From contig NZ_LSKQ01000267.1 in NCBI RefSeq assembly GCF_001557115.1, positions 109,157-173,156 of the forward strand: DNA of 64,000 nt. The letters run 5' to 3'. The notes below the pieces were generated by a model. That model had not been told where the DNA came from. It made no database searches and saw nothing but the letters and a program-made list of their open reading frames with translations. Positions within the stretch are counted from its first letter, which is position 1, and each line of letters opens with the position of its first letter. Shown here piece by piece: positions 16,299 to 25,619 of the stretch. The stretch is from Erythrobacter sp. CCH5-A1 (GTDB taxonomy: Bacteria; Pseudomonadota; Alphaproteobacteria; Sphingomonadales; Sphingomonadaceae). Both the position numbers and the translations under genes were made by a program.

Positions 16299-19062
16299 CG
16301 GGCGTCTCCACCGCATCCTCGCCCGCTTCGTCTTCGCCCGCATCATCGATCAGCGCGGCGCCGACGATGTGCTCGCCCTTGGCGACATCGAAGATGCGCA
16401 CGCCCGACGAGCCGCGGCCCGAGATCGAGAAGCCCTTGAGGTTCTCGAACCCGCCCTCGATGAGGTGGCGGAAATCGATCCCGAGCCGGATCAGCTTGGC
16501 CTGATCGGTCACCAGCATCAGCTGCGAGCCGTGCCTGACCGGGAAGCTCGCCACCACCGGGCCGTTGCGCTCGGGATTGCTCTCGGGCGTGCCGATATTG
16601 GTGATCCCTTGCCCCCCGCGCGCGGTGGTGCGGTATTCGTAGGCCGAGGAGATCTTGCCATAGCCGTTGGCGGTGATGGTGAGGATGAACTCCTCCGCCT
16701 CGGCCATCGCCGCTTGCTTATCGGCGGGGAGAGTGGGCTCCGCCCCGTTGTTCTTCCACGCCGCCGCGCGCAGATAGGCCTCGCGGGTTTCCATGTCGGC
16801 GGTGAGCGGATCGACCACCGCCATGCTCACGACCTTGCCGCCCTTCTTGAGGCTCATCCCGCGCACGCCGATGCCGGTGCGGCTCTTGGTCTCGCGCGCG
16901 TCGGTGGCCGAGAAGCGGATCGCCTTGCCGGCGTCGCTGGCGAGGAAGATTTCCTGTTCCTCGGTGAGCAATTGCACCCCGATCAGCCGGTCGCCCGAGC
17001 CTTCGACGAATCCCATCGCATATTTGCCCGCGGTGGGGATGTTGGCGAAGGCGTCCATCGAATTGCGGCGGACCATGCCCTGTTCGGTGGCGAAAACGAT
17101 GTTGAGATTGGCCCAGGTCGCCTCGTCCTCGGGGAGGGGGAGGACGTTGGTGACGCGCTCCTCGTCGCCAAGCGGCAGGAGGTTGACCATCGGGCGGCCC
17201 TTGGTCTGCGGGCCGCCTTCGGGCAGCTTCCACACCTTCATGCGATAGACGCGGCCGGTGTTGGTGAAGAACAGGACGGGGTTGTGGGTGCTGGTGACGA
17301 ACAGCTCGACCACCGCATCCTCGTCCTTGGTGGCCATCCCTGAGCGGCCCTTGCCGCCGCGGGCCTGAGCGCGGAAGGCATCGAGCGGCGTGCGCTTGAT
17401 GTAGCCGCCGTGGGTGACGGTGACGACCATGTCCTCGCGCTCGATCAGGTCCTCGTCCTCGAGGCCATCCCATGCGGGGGCGATCTCGGAGAGGCGCGGG
17501 GTGGCGTAGGTGGCGCGGATTTCTTCGAGCTCGGTGCGCATCACGCCGTAGAGCTTCACGCGGTCGGCGAGGATCGAGAGATATTCCTCGATCGAGAGCG
17601 CCAGTTCCTTGAGTTCATCCCCGATCTCGTCGCGGCCGAGCGCGGTCAACCGGTGCAGGCGCAGCTCGAGGATGGCCTTCACCTGCCGCTCGGACAGCTT
17701 GTAGGTGCCGCCGCTTTCCTCGGCATTGGGCTCGATCGCCTCGACCAGACGGATATATTGCGCGATCTCGCCGATCGGCCACTCCTTGGCGAGCAGCTTG
17801 CCGCGCGCCTCGGCCGGGTTGCGGGCGCTGCGGATCATCGCCACGACCTCGTCGAGGTTCGAGACCGCGACCACCAGACCCAGCAACAGATGCGCCCGCT
17901 CGCGCGCCTTGTTGAGCTCGAACTTGGTGCGCCGCGTGATGACTTCTTCGCGGAAGGCGATGAAGCTCTGCACGATATCGCGCAGGGTGAGCACTTCGGG
18001 TCGCCCGCCGCGGATCGCCAGCATGTTGGCGGGGAAGCTCGATTGCGCGGGCGTGTGGCGCCAGATCTGGTTGAGCACCACTTCGGGCGTCGCGTCGCGC
18101 TTCAGGTCGATCACCACGCGCACACCTTCGCGCGAGGATTCGTCGCGGATGTCGCTGATGCCCTCGATGCGCTTGTCCTTGGCCGCCTCGGCGATCTTCT
18201 CGACCAGCGCGGATTTGCCGACCTGATAGGGGATCGAGGTGAAGACGATGCTCTCGCGCCCCTCGCTCTTCGCGCCGCGGGTGCTTTCGATCTCGTGGCG
18301 GCAGCGCATCAGGATCGAGCCGCGACCGGTGGTGTAGGCCATCCGCGCGCCGTGGGTGCCGAGGATCAGCGGAGCGGTGGGGAAATCGGGGCCGGGGATG
18401 AACTTGATGAGCTCGTCCGAGGTGATGTGCGGGTTCTCGATGAAGGCAAGGCAGCCGTCGATCACTTCGCCGAGGTTGTGCGGCGGCACATTGGTCGCCA
18501 TGCCGACCGCGATCCCGCCCGCGCCGTTGACCAGCAGGTTGGGGAAGCGCGCGGGCAGCACCGTCGGCTCCTTGCGGCTGCCGTCATAGTTGTCGGTGAA
18601 GTCGACCGTGTCCTTGTCGAGATCGTCGAGCAGGCTGTTCGCCACCCGCGCCAACCGCGCTTCGGTGTAGCGCATAGAGGCCGGCGGATCGGGATCCATC
18701 GAGCCGAAATTGCCCTGACCGTCGATCAGCGGCACGCGCATCGACCAGTCCTGCGTCATGCGCGCGAGGGCATCGTAGATCGCAGAGTCGCCGTGCGGGT
18801 GGTAGTTGCCCATCACGTCGCCAACGATCTTGGCGCTCTTGCGATAGGGACGCCCGGCGACGAAGCCGCCTTCCTGGCTCGCATAAAGGATGCGGCGGTG
18901 AACCGGCTTCAGCCCGTCGCGCACATCGGGCAGCGCGCGGCTGACGATCACGCTCATCGCATAGTCGAGATAGCTCGACTTCATCTCGTCGACGATGTCG
19001 ATGCGATCAAAGCCGCCCATCGGGCTTGCGGGGGAATCGATGATGTCGCTGTCGTCGCTCAA
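16291..19062 (-). CDS. gyrA: DNA gyrase subunit A
   Basis: Breakage-reunion subunit of gyrase. The protein has about 923 residues: winged-helix/tower domains with the catalytic tyrosine Y132 in RYTEARL and the quinolone region GNYHPHGDSAIYD, where S93 and D97 are the drug-sensitive residues equivalent to E. coli S83 and D87. The C-terminal beta-pinwheel has the GyrA-box-like QARGGKGR and an Ala-rich insertion (about ADKQAAMAEAEEF) common in alphaproteobacteria. The TTG start (MSDDSDII) is inferred from the usual alphaproteobacterial N-terminus; the nearest downstream ATG would remove 14 residues. Confidence 0.95.
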   Translation of the reverse strand: MSDDSDIIDSPASPMGGFDRIDIVDEMKSSYLDYAMSVIVSRALPDVRDGLKPVHRRILYASQEGGFVAGRPYRKSAKIVGDVMGNYHPHGDSAIYDALARMTQDWSMRVPLIDGQGNFGSMDPDPPASMRYTEARLARVANSLLDDLDKDTVDFTDNYDGSRKEPTVLPARFPNLLVNGAGGIAVGMATNVPPHNLGEVIDGCLAFIENPHITSDELIKFIPGPDFPTAPLILGTHGARMAYTTGRGSILMRCRHEIESTRGAKSEGRESIVFTSIPYQVGKSALVEKIAEAAKDKRIEGISDIRDESSREGVRVVIDLKRDATPEVVLNQIWRHTPAQSSFPANMLAIRGGRPEVLTLRDIVQSFIAFREEVITRRTKFELNKARERAHLLLGLVVAVSNLDEVVAMIRSARNPAEARGKLLAKEWPIGEIAQYIRLVEAIEPNAEESGGTYKLSERQVKAILELRLHRLTALGRDEIGDELKELALSIEEYLSILADRVKLYGVMRTELEEIRATYATPRLSEIAPAWDGLEDEDLIEREDMVVTVTHGGYIKRTPLDAFRAQARGGKGRSGMATKDEDAVVELFVTSTHNPVLFFTNTGRVYRMKVWKLPEGGPQTKGRPMVNLLPLGDEERVTNVLPLPEDEATWANLNIVFATEQGMVRRNSMDAFANIPTAGKYAMGFVEGSGDRLIGVQLLTEEQEIFLASDAGKAIRFSATDARETKSRTGIGVRGMSLKKGGKVVSMAVVDPLTADMETREAYLRAAAWKNNGAEPTLPADKQAAMAEAEEFILTITANGYGKISSAYEYRTTARGGQGITNIGTPESNPERNGPVVASFPVRHGSQLMLVTDQAKLIRLGIDFRHLIEGGFENLKGFSISGRGSSGVRIFDVAKGEHIVGAALIDDAGEDEAGEDAVETPVT

Positions 19063-19384
19063 GATCGGGGCCGTTTCTGTGTGTGTTGGGGTGCCGTATC
19101 GGGCAGGCCGGCCATAGCAGGGCCAGCAGGTTCCCCCATTTAGGCACAACCCCGGGGTTTCGCCACCGCAGCGCCGGAACACACAGGGAACGACGCCCTT
19201 TTTTCCACACTTGCAGGTAGCCGCGCGGGGAGTGGGTACGTCGCGGCATTCAAAGCCCGTTCAGCACGGCACGCCTAGCGGCAATTGCAAATCCCGCGCG
19301 AGCCGTTCAAAGGCTGGCACGGACGTTCGCCGCAGTCCCGGCTTCCCCGTGCGGGCAGGGCCTGCGCTTCTTGTGGAGGATGCA
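19063..19384. other. Divergent intergenic region between gyrA and the TPR-like gene
   Basis: No gene is seen in these 322 bases. They must hold the two divergent promoters. A perfect 12-bp palindrome AACCCCGGGGTT lies at 19148-19159, and a strong ribosome-binding site GGAGGA at 19375-19380 serves the rightward gene. No clear riboswitch or small RNA is recognisable. Confidence 0.5.
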
Positions 19385-20746
19385 GTGACCAATATGTCTT
19401 CGACCCGTCGCCCGGCACGGATCGCGCGCCAGCTTGCTCTTGCCTTGGCGCTTGCCGGTGGCACGGCGGTGCTCGCCGTGCCCGGCTTTGCCGATGCGGC
19501 CTATGCGCAGAAGAAAAAGAAGAAGGGCGAGGAAGAGGCTGCCGCTGAAGCCGGCAAGCCGGTCTACACGCCCGCTTTCGTGAAGGCCTATCAGGCTGTG
19601 GAAGTCAAGCTCAAGGCCCCCGGCGCCGACGCTGCGGCGCTGAAGCCCGAGGTCGAGGCGCTCGTTCCGCTCGCAGCGACCCCGGACGACAAGATGGCGC
19701 TGGGCGGCCTGCTGCTCAACGCGGGCATCAACAGCAAGGATGTGTCGCTCCAGCTCCGGGGCGCGGAAACGATGCTCGCGAGCGGCAAGATCAAGCCCGA
19801 GGAATTGGGGCGCTACAATGTCGTTGCCTTCCAGCTCGCGAATGATCTCAAGCAGTACGAAAAGGCCCGCGGCTTTCTCCAGAAGGCGATCGATCTGGGC
19901 TACACCGCCCCGAACCTCACCGTGACGGACCTGCAGATCAACATGGCCGAGCTGTTCTTCATCGAGAACCGCAACGAGGAAGGCCTCAAGTATCTGAGCG
20001 ACGCCATCGCCGCGCGCAAGGCCGCCGGCCAGCCGGTCGAAGCCAAGCTCTACCGGCGCGGCGTCACGGTCGCCTACCAGAACGAGATCGTGCCGCAGAT
20101 CTATGACTTCGTCGAAGGCTGGGTGGCAGACTACCCGACGCCCGAGAACTGGCGCGATGCGGTCAACCTGACCCGAAACCTCAACGATTTCGAAGGTCCG
20201 GTGCTGCTCGATCTGCTGCGCCTCGGCAAGAAGGTCGGGACGCTCAAGGAGAAGAACGACTACATCTACTACGTCGAAGCGGCCGATCCGCGCCGGCTGC
20301 CGGCCGAGGTAAAGTCTATTATCGATGATGCCTATGCCTCGGGCGCGATCCCCAAGGGGAGCGACAGCTGGGTGGAGGAGCAGTACAAGTCCGCCTCCGG
20401 TCTCGTCGCGGCGGACAAGGCCGCCCTCCCGACGCTCGAGCGCGATGCCAATGCACCGACCGCCAAGCTGCGCACCATCATGGCCGCCGGCGACACGTTC
20501 CTGAGCTATGGCGAATATGCCAAGGCTGCGGGCTTCTACGAGAAGAGTCTCACGCTTCCCGATGCGGACCGCGACACCTCGCTCACCAGGCTCGGCATCG
20601 CGCAGATCGGCGCGGGCAATTACGAGGCGGCGCGGGCGGCCTTCGAAAAGGTTTCCGGCCTGCGCGTCCCGATCGCGCGGCTGTGGACCGCCTATGCCGA
20701 GCAGCAGGCCAAGCCCGCCGCGGCGGGCGCGGCGACCGGAAGCTGA
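19385..20746 (+). CDS. Secreted TPR-like repeat protein of unknown function
   Basis: About 453 residues with a Sec signal peptide (hydrophobic ALALALAGGTAVLAVPGF, cleavage after AYA), a mature N-terminus of five lysines followed by an acidic stretch, and a body of amphipathic helices. Recognisable tetratricopeptide-like helices are YEKARGFLQKAIDLGY, EEGLKYLSDAIAARKAAG and YAKAAGFYEKSLTL. It is therefore a periplasmic or surface scaffold, not an enzyme. The GTG at 19385 is favoured over the ATG nine bases later because GGAGG is five bases away from the GTG and 14 from the ATG. A perfect hairpin terminator follows. Confidence 0.75.
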   Translation: MTNMSSTRRPARIARQLALALALAGGTAVLAVPGFADAAYAQKKKKKGEEEAAAEAGKPVYTPAFVKAYQAVEVKLKAPGADAAALKPEVEALVPLAATPDDKMALGGLLLNAGINSKDVSLQLRGAETMLASGKIKPEELGRYNVVAFQLANDLKQYEKARGFLQKAIDLGYTAPNLTVTDLQINMAELFFIENRNEEGLKYLSDAIAARKAAGQPVEAKLYRRGVTVAYQNEIVPQIYDFVEGWVADYPTPENWRDAVNLTRNLNDFEGPVLLDLLRLGKKVGTLKEKNDYIYYVEAADPRRLPAEVKSIIDDAYASGAIPKGSDSWVEEQYKSASGLVAADKAALPTLERDANAPTAKLRTIMAAGDTFLSYGEYAKAAGFYEKSLTLPDADRDTSLTRLGIAQIGAGNYEAARAAFEKVSGLRVPIARLWTAYAEQQAKPAAAGAATGS

Positions 20747-20772
20747 TCTTCAGAACCCAAACGGTGAATAGC

Positions 20773-20811
20773 AGGAGCGCCGGGCGGACATCCGCTCCGG
20801 CGCTCCTTTTT
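20773..20811 (+). terminator. Rho-independent terminator
   Basis: A perfect 11-bp stem AGGAGCGCCGG/CCGGCGCTCCT with a 13-base loop runs directly into five T residues, 26 bases after the TPR-like gene. Confidence 0.92.
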
Positions 20812-20875
20812 CGTCAGGCAACGTGAGGCAATTGCAACCGGCACTGTGCTTGCGGCGGGGCGCACAGGCGCCTAA

Positions 20876-21844
20876 ATGGCACCCATGAACGACCTCTCCC
20901 GCCCGCCGCAGCCGAGCGCTCCCGAAGACCGGCCCGCCCGTCAGCGCAAGCCCGACTGGATCCGCGTGCGCGCGCCGGTGAGCGAGGGCTACAACGAGAC
21001 GCGCAAGCTGATGCGCGAGCTCAATCTCCACACCGTGTGCGAGGAAGCGGCCTGCCCCAACATCGGCGAGTGCTGGACCAAGAAGCACGCCACGGTGATG
21101 ATCCTCGGCGATGTCTGCACCCGGGCCTGCGCCTTCTGCAACGTCAAGACCGGGATGCCGCGCGCGGTCGACCCCTTCGAGCCCGAGAACACCGCGATCG
21201 CCGCGGCCAAGATGGGGCTCGAGCACATCGTCATCACCTCGGTCGACCGTGACGACCTGCCCGATGGCGGCGCGATGCAGTTCGTCAAGGTGATCGAGGC
21301 GCTGCGGCGCACCACGCCGAACACCACGATCGAGATCCTCACCCCCGATTTCCGCGGCAAGATGCGCCGCGCGGTCGAGATGATCTGCGAGGCGGGGCCG
21401 GACGTCTACAACCACAACCTCGAGACCGTCCCGCGGCTCTACCCCACGATCCGCCCGGGCGCACGCTACTATGCCTCGCTGCGCCTGCTGGAGGAGGTCA
21501 AGGCGCACAATCCGCTGATCTTCACCAAGTCGGGGATCATGCTGGGGCTGGGCGAGCAGCGGCTCGAGGTGCACCAGGTGATGGACGACATGCGCTCGGC
21601 CGAGGTCGATTTCATCACCATGGGGCAATATCTCCAGCCGACCCCCAAGCACGCGGCGGTCGAGGAATTCGTCACCCCCAAGGCGTTTGCCGCCTATGGC
21701 GCGATCGCCCGGGCCAAGGGCTTCCTGCAGGTCGCCTCCTCGCCGCTGACCCGCTCGAGCTACCACGCGGGCGACGATTTCGCGAAGATGCGCGCCGCGC
21801 GCGAGGAAAAGCTCGCGCGGGGTGGAGCCAAGGGTCAGCTCTAG
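20876..21844 (+). CDS. lipA: Lipoyl synthase
   Basis: Radical-SAM enzyme that inserts two sulfurs into protein-bound octanoyl groups, making the lipoyl cofactor needed by the pyruvate dehydrogenase genes in this window. The 322 residues contain the auxiliary cluster cysteines C55/C60/C66 ([12 protein letters not shown]), the radical-SAM cluster C81/C85/C88 (CTRACAFC) and the C-terminal serine ligand in TRSSYHA. Two nearby ATGs (20876, 20885) are possible starts, and neither has a strong ribosome-binding site. Its TAG stop shares one base with the next GTG start. Confidence 0.97.
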   Translation: MAPMNDLSRPPQPSAPEDRPARQRKPDWIRVRAPVSEGYNETRKLMRELNLHTVCEEAACPNIGECWTKKHATVMILGDVCTRACAFCNVKTGMPRAVDPFEPENTAIAAAKMGLEHIVITSVDRDDLPDGGAMQFVKVIEALRRTTPNTTIEILTPDFRGKMRRAVEMICEAGPDVYNHNLETVPRLYPTIRPGARYYASLRLLEEVKAHNPLIFTKSGIMLGLGEQRLEVHQVMDDMRSAEVDFITMGQYLQPTPKHAAVEEFVTPKAFAAYGAIARAKGFLQVASSPLTRSSYHAGDDFAKMRAAREEKLARGGAKGQL

Positions 21845-22305
21845 TGCCCGGAATCCGCGAAACCCGCCGCCTGCCCTACAGCGCCGAGCAGATGTTCGAT
21901 CTGGTGGCGGACGTCGCACGCTACGGCGAATTCCTGCCCTGGGTGATCGCGACCCGCGTGCGCTCGAACAGCGAGACCGAAATGGTCGCGGACATGGTGG
22001 TCGGCTTCAAGGCGATCCGCGAAAGCTTCACCAGCCGGGTTTCCAAGACGAGGCCGAAGGAGATCGACGTCCATTATGTCGATGGCCCCTTGAGCGACCT
22101 CGACAATGTGTGGACCTTCCGGGCGGTCGACGATCATACCTGCGAGATCGACTTCCTCGTCGACTTCACCTTCAAGAACCGCCTGTTCGAACGGATCGCG
22201 GGGCAATATTTCGACAAGGCCTTCCGCAAGATGGTCGAGGCCTTCGAGGCCCGCGCGGCGCAGCTTTACGGCAGCAGCAGTTCGAGCGCGCAGAGCGTCG
22301 CCTGA
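21844..22305 (+). CDS. Coq10/RatA-family START-domain protein
   Basis: A 153-residue polyketide-cyclase/START-like lipid-binding protein: N-terminal ETRRLPYSAEQMFDLVADVARYGEFLPW and C-terminal FKNRLFERIAGQYFDKAFRKMVEAFEARA are the Coq10 signatures. The yeast homologue binds ubiquinone and supports respiration, while E. coli RatA was described as interfering with ribosome association, so the role here is open. The GTG start overlaps the lipA stop by one base (TAGTG), which implies coupling. Its last 40 bases overlap the 3' end of the convergent CinA-type gene. Confidence 0.9.
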   Translation: MPGIRETRRLPYSAEQMFDLVADVARYGEFLPWVIATRVRSNSETEMVADMVVGFKAIRESFTSRVSKTRPKEIDVHYVDGPLSDLDNVWTFRAVDDHTCEIDFLVDFTFKNRLFERIAGQYFDKAFRKMVEAFEARAAQLYGSSSSSAQSVA

Positions 22306-22787
22306 CGCCGGATCTCGGCGCGCCCGCCGGGGCCCTCGCCGCCGTCGAAGAACCTGAGTTCGCCCTCGGGCTCGCCTGTCTCCCCGCGCACCACGCGCGC
22401 GAATACCACGGTGCCGACCGGTTTCTGCGGCGAGCCGCCGCCGGGGCCAGCCACGCCGCTGATCGACACTGCGACATCGGCTTTCGAACGGTCGAGCGCG
22501 CCTCTGGCCATCGCCCAGGCGCAGGCGATCGAGACAGCGCCGAAGGTTTCGATGATGTCGGAGGGGACGCCGAGCATCTCCATCTTGGCCTCGTTCGAAT
22601 AGGTCACGAAGCCGCGGTCGAGCACCGCCGAGGAGCCGGCAATCTCGGTGATCGCGCCCGCTACCAGCCCGCCGGTGCAGCTTTCGGCCGTCGCGATCTT
22701 GCGGCCCGCCGCGGCGTTCTCGGACACGACGCGGGCGGCAAGGGCGGCGATGTCGTCGGGGAGCAACGAAAGGGGCGCGACCGTCAT
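22266..22787 (-). CDS. CinA-family amidase (nicotinamide-nucleotide amidohydrolase type)
   Basis: A 173-residue stand-alone CinA C-terminal domain, the PncC fold that deamidates nicotinamide mononucleotide to nicotinate mononucleotide in NAD recycling. The active-site signature ATAESCTGG (S36) and the GVAGPGGGSPQKPVGTV motif are intact. The N-terminal molybdopterin-like domain of full CinA is absent, as in many Gram-negatives. The ATG at 22787 matches the family start. It follows the secreted hypothetical gene by eight bases, in an ispDF-hypothetical-cinA transcription unit. Confidence 0.92.
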   Translation of the reverse strand: MTVAPLSLLPDDIAALAARVVSENAAAGRKIATAESCTGGLVAGAITEIAGSSAVLDRGFVTYSNEAKMEMLGVPSDIIETFGAVSIACAWAMARGALDRSKADVAVSISGVAGPGGGSPQKPVGTVVFARVVRGETGEPEGELRFFDGGEGPGGRAEIRRQATLCALELLLP

Positions 22788-22795
22788 GGGGCGGC

Positions 22796-23350
22796 CTACT
22801 TCTTCGTCGCGGCCGCGCCGCAAACCGGCGGGTTCTTGATCTCGGCCAGTTCGACGACAAAGGCGACCAGCCCGCCGAGATTGTCGCTCGGCAGCGGGCT
22901 CAGAAGCTCGAGGCCGCGTTCGATCTTGCCGCAGCTGTCGGGCTTGATCTCGCCGGCGATCGCTTGGCCGACGAGGGCATCGACGAAGGGACGCAGCGCG
23001 TCTTCGGGCAGGGAAGCGATCATCGCCGCCATCTCGGCGTCCTTGCCGCCCTCGGGCCCACCGTCCTGTTCCATGAAGGTCTTGAGGAAGCGCAAGGCGC
23101 CCGGCCAGGCCTTGTCCTGCCCTTCGCGGAACGGCGCGATCCAGGCGTCGCCGTCGCGCGCGATGAAGCCGCTCGCGGCGAAGCGGTTGGCGCAGGCGGT
23201 GCGCGCGGCGTCATAGGCGACAGGCATGACATAGACGACCGCATCGGCAAGGTCGGCAGGCTGGACGCACGGCGTCTGCTGCGCCTGCGCAGCCGTGACC
23301 GAGGCCAATGCGGTGAAGGCGAGGGCAGGGGCGATGATGCGGCGGGTCAT
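22796..23350 (-). CDS. Secreted hypothetical protein
   Basis: A 184-residue protein not assigned to a family. A clear Sec signal peptide (MTRRIIAPALAFTALASVTAAQAQ, cleavage after AQA) precedes a mature part with four cysteines (TPC, RTAC, DSC, PVC), so two disulfides in the periplasm are possible. The body is helical, with a conserved-looking MPVAYDAARTACANRF segment. The ATG at 23350 has GAGGAG seven bases upstream. It sits between ispDF and cinA on the same strand with spacers of 11 and 8 bases. Confidence 0.72.
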   Translation of the reverse strand: MTRRIIAPALAFTALASVTAAQAQQTPCVQPADLADAVVYVMPVAYDAARTACANRFAASGFIARDGDAWIAPFREGQDKAWPGALRFLKTFMEQDGGPEGGKDAEMAAMIASLPEDALRPFVDALVGQAIAGEIKPDSCGKIERGLELLSPLPSDNLGGLVAFVVELAEIKNPPVCGAAATKK

Positions 23351-23361
23351 GGCAGGTCTCC

Positions 23362-24522
23362 TCAAGCGATGCGGGTGACAAGAACGATGGCCTGCGCGGC
23401 GATACCTTCGCCGCGGCCGGTGAAACCGAGTTTCTCGGTGGTGGTGGCCTTGATGCTCACCGCGCCCTCATCGAGCCCCATAAACCGCGCGACTTCGGCG
23501 CGCATGGCGGGGCGGTGCGGACCGATCTTGGGGGCCTCGCAGATCAGGGTCAGGTCGACATTGGCGATGGTGTAGCCGGCCGCGCGGGCAAGGCTGACAG
23601 CGTGCTCGAGGAAGCGCCCCGAGCGCGCCCCGCGCCATTGCGGGTCGCTGGGCGGGAAGTGCGTGCCGATGTCGCCCTCGCCGACCGCGCCGAGCACCGC
23701 ATCGGTGATCGCGTGGAGCGCGACGTCGGCATCCGAATGGCCCGCGAGCCCCTTGTCGTGCGGGATCAGCACCCCGCCGAGCCACAGCTCCTCGCCCGCT
23801 TCGAGGCGGTGGACGTCGAAACCCTGGCCGATGCGGAAGGCGGGTGTGGCGGCTTGGTCCATCAGGTCCTCGGCAAAGGTGATCTTCTTCAGGCGTTCGT
23901 CCCCATCGACCAGCGCGACTGAACCGCCGCTGGCCATCAGCACCTGCGCATCGTCGCCCGCGTCCGGCGCGCCCTGCCAGTCGCGGTGGGCGGCGAGGAT
24001 GTCCGGGTAGCGGAAGGCCTGCGGGGTCTGGACGCGGCGCAGCGCCTCGCGCTCGGCCTTGCCGGTCATCACCCCGGCGTCGCCCGCCACGGCGAGGCTA
24101 TCGACGACCGGGAGAACGGGGATCGCGCCGGGGTGCTCTTCCAGCGCGGCGAGCAGCCGGGCGATCACTGCGCGGGGAAGATCGGGGCGGGCGGCGTCGT
24201 GGATCAGCACGCGCTCCGGCGCGTCGCCTGCCAGCGCCTCGAGCCCGGCGCGCACCGACTCCTGCCGGGTCGCGCCGCCATGGACGAAGCGCAGTCCAAC
24301 AACCCCCGCAAGTGCCGCCCTCGCGTCCGCTTCGGCATCGGGGCTTACCACCGCTGTGATCACATCGGCACCCGCGTGTGCGAGTTCCTCGACCGACCAG
24401 CGGATCAGGGGTTTACCCCGTAACATCCTGAATTGTTTAGGTGTATCTCCGCCCACGCGCAGGCCTTTGCCCGCGGCCACCACAATCGCGGCAAACGGGG
24501 GGAGGGGGGCGTCGGGGTCCAT
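23362..24522 (-). CDS. ispDF: Bifunctional IspD/IspF of the MEP isoprenoid pathway
   Basis: The 386-residue fusion carries out two steps of isoprenoid precursor synthesis. IspD (about 1-225) has the CTP-binding [16 protein letters not shown] loop and IHDAARP; IspF (about 230-386) has zinc ligands D236 and H238 (GFDVHRL) and H270 (SDADVALH), plus the [21 protein letters not shown] tail. The fused form, with the missing IspE step made elsewhere, is typical of alphaproteobacteria. It diverges from dusB across a 78-base spacer. Confidence 0.97.
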   Translation of the reverse strand: MDPDAPLPPFAAIVVAAGKGLRVGGDTPKQFRMLRGKPLIRWSVEELAHAGADVITAVVSPDAEADARAALAGVVGLRFVHGGATRQESVRAGLEALAGDAPERVLIHDAARPDLPRAVIARLLAALEEHPGAIPVLPVVDSLAVAGDAGVMTGKAEREALRRVQTPQAFRYPDILAAHRDWQGAPDAGDDAQVLMASGGSVALVDGDERLKKITFAEDLMDQAATPAFRIGQGFDVHRLEAGEELWLGGVLIPHDKGLAGHSDADVALHAITDAVLGAVGEGDIGTHFPPSDPQWRGARSGRFLEHAVSLARAAGYTIANVDLTLICEAPKIGPHRPAMRAEVARFMGLDEGAVSIKATTTEKLGFTGRGEGIAAQAIVLVTRIA

Positions 24523-24553
24523 CGCGGCCCTCGCTTAGGCACTGGACGCGCTT

Positions 24554-24578
24554 TGGGCAATCCACTATGCGCTGCCCA
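24554..24578. promoter_or_regulatory. Inverted repeat in the ispDF/dusB divergent spacer
   Basis: TGGGCA (24554-24559) and TGCCCA (24573-24578) are separated by 13 bases, centred in the divergent promoter region about 35 bases before dusB. It could be an operator; no regulator is identified. Confidence 0.35.
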
Positions 24579-24600
24579 TATTTTAGGCATTGCTCCCGAC

Positions 24601-25617
24601 ATGACCACGCTTCCCCCTCCGCCGGCCCTGAAGCCGATCGCCATCGGCCCCGTCACGGTCGCCGAGCCGGTGATCCTCGCGCCGATGACCGGCGTCACCG
24701 ACATGCCGTTCCGCACGCTGGTGCGCCGCTACGGCTCGGGCCTCAACGTCACCGAGATGGTTGCGAGCGAGGCGGCGATCCGCGAGACCCGGGTCAGCAC
24801 CCAGAAGACTGCGTGGGACCGGATCGAGGAGCCGGTCTCGATGCAGCTGGTCGGCTGCGACCCCGCCTCGATGGCCGAAGCCGCCAAGATCCAGGAAGGC
24901 AACGGCGCGGCGATCATCGACATTAATTTCGGCTGCCCCGTCCGCAAGGTCGTCGGCCAGTTTGCCGGCTCCGCGCTCATGCGCGAAGTGCCGCTCGCAG
25001 TGCGGCTGATGGAAGCCACCGTCAAGGCGGTGAAGGTGCCCGTAACGGTCAAGATGCGCATGGGCTGGTGCCACGACAGCCTCAACGCCCCCGAGATGGC
25101 GCGCATCGCCGAGGACCTGGGCGTCAAGATGGTCACCGTCCACGGCCGCACCCGCAACCAGATGTACAAGGGCAGCGCCGACTGGGCCTTCGTCCGCAAG
25201 GTCAAGGACGCGGTGAACATCCCCGTCATCGTCAACGGCGACATCTGCACCATCGCAGACGCTGCCAAGGCCATGGAGCAATCGGGCGCGGACGGGCTGA
25301 TGATCGGGCGCGGCGCCTATGGCAAGCCGTGGCTGCTCGGCCAGGTGATGCACTGGTGGCGCACCGGCGAGGCGCGCGCGACCCCGGGCATGAACGAGCA
25401 ATATGCTCTCGTCGTCGAACACTACAACCGCATGCTCGACCATTACGGGCGCCATACGGGCGTGAAGATGGCGAGGAAGCACCTCGGGTGGTACACCAAG
25501 GGCCTCCACGGCTCGGCCGAGTTCCGCAACCGGGTCAATTTCATCGACGATGCCGATCAGGTGCTCGGCGAGATCGAGCGGTTCTATGCTCCCTTCCTGA
25601 TGCAGCAGGCCGCCTGA
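24601..25617 (+). CDS. dusB: tRNA-dihydrouridine synthase (NifR3)
   Basis: FMN-dependent reductase that makes dihydrouridine in tRNA D-loops. The 338-residue protein has the TIM-barrel Dus features: [13 protein letters not shown], the catalytic acid C112 in [20 protein letters not shown], the [11 protein letters not shown] loop and [16 protein letters not shown] phosphate-binding strands. As nifR3 in alphaproteobacteria it is the standard first gene of the ntrBC operon, as here. The ATG at 24601 is the family start, and the ntrB GTG begins two bases after its stop. Confidence 0.96.
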   Translation: MTTLPPPPALKPIAIGPVTVAEPVILAPMTGVTDMPFRTLVRRYGSGLNVTEMVASEAAIRETRVSTQKTAWDRIEEPVSMQLVGCDPASMAEAAKIQEGNGAAIIDINFGCPVRKVVGQFAGSALMREVPLAVRLMEATVKAVKVPVTVKMRMGWCHDSLNAPEMARIAEDLGVKMVTVHGRTRNQMYKGSADWAFVRKVKDAVNIPVIVNGDICTIADAAKAMEQSGADGLMIGRGAYGKPWLLGQVMHWWRTGEARATPGMNEQYALVVEHYNRMLDHYGRHTGVKMARKHLGWYTKGLHGSAEFRNRVNFIDDADQVLGEIERFYAPFLMQQAA

Positions 25618-25619
25618 CC

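Noticed and set aside
16291..19062. Quinolone-resistance substitutions in GyrA
   Set aside because: S93 and D97 are the susceptible residues, and no resistance change is seen in the QRDR.
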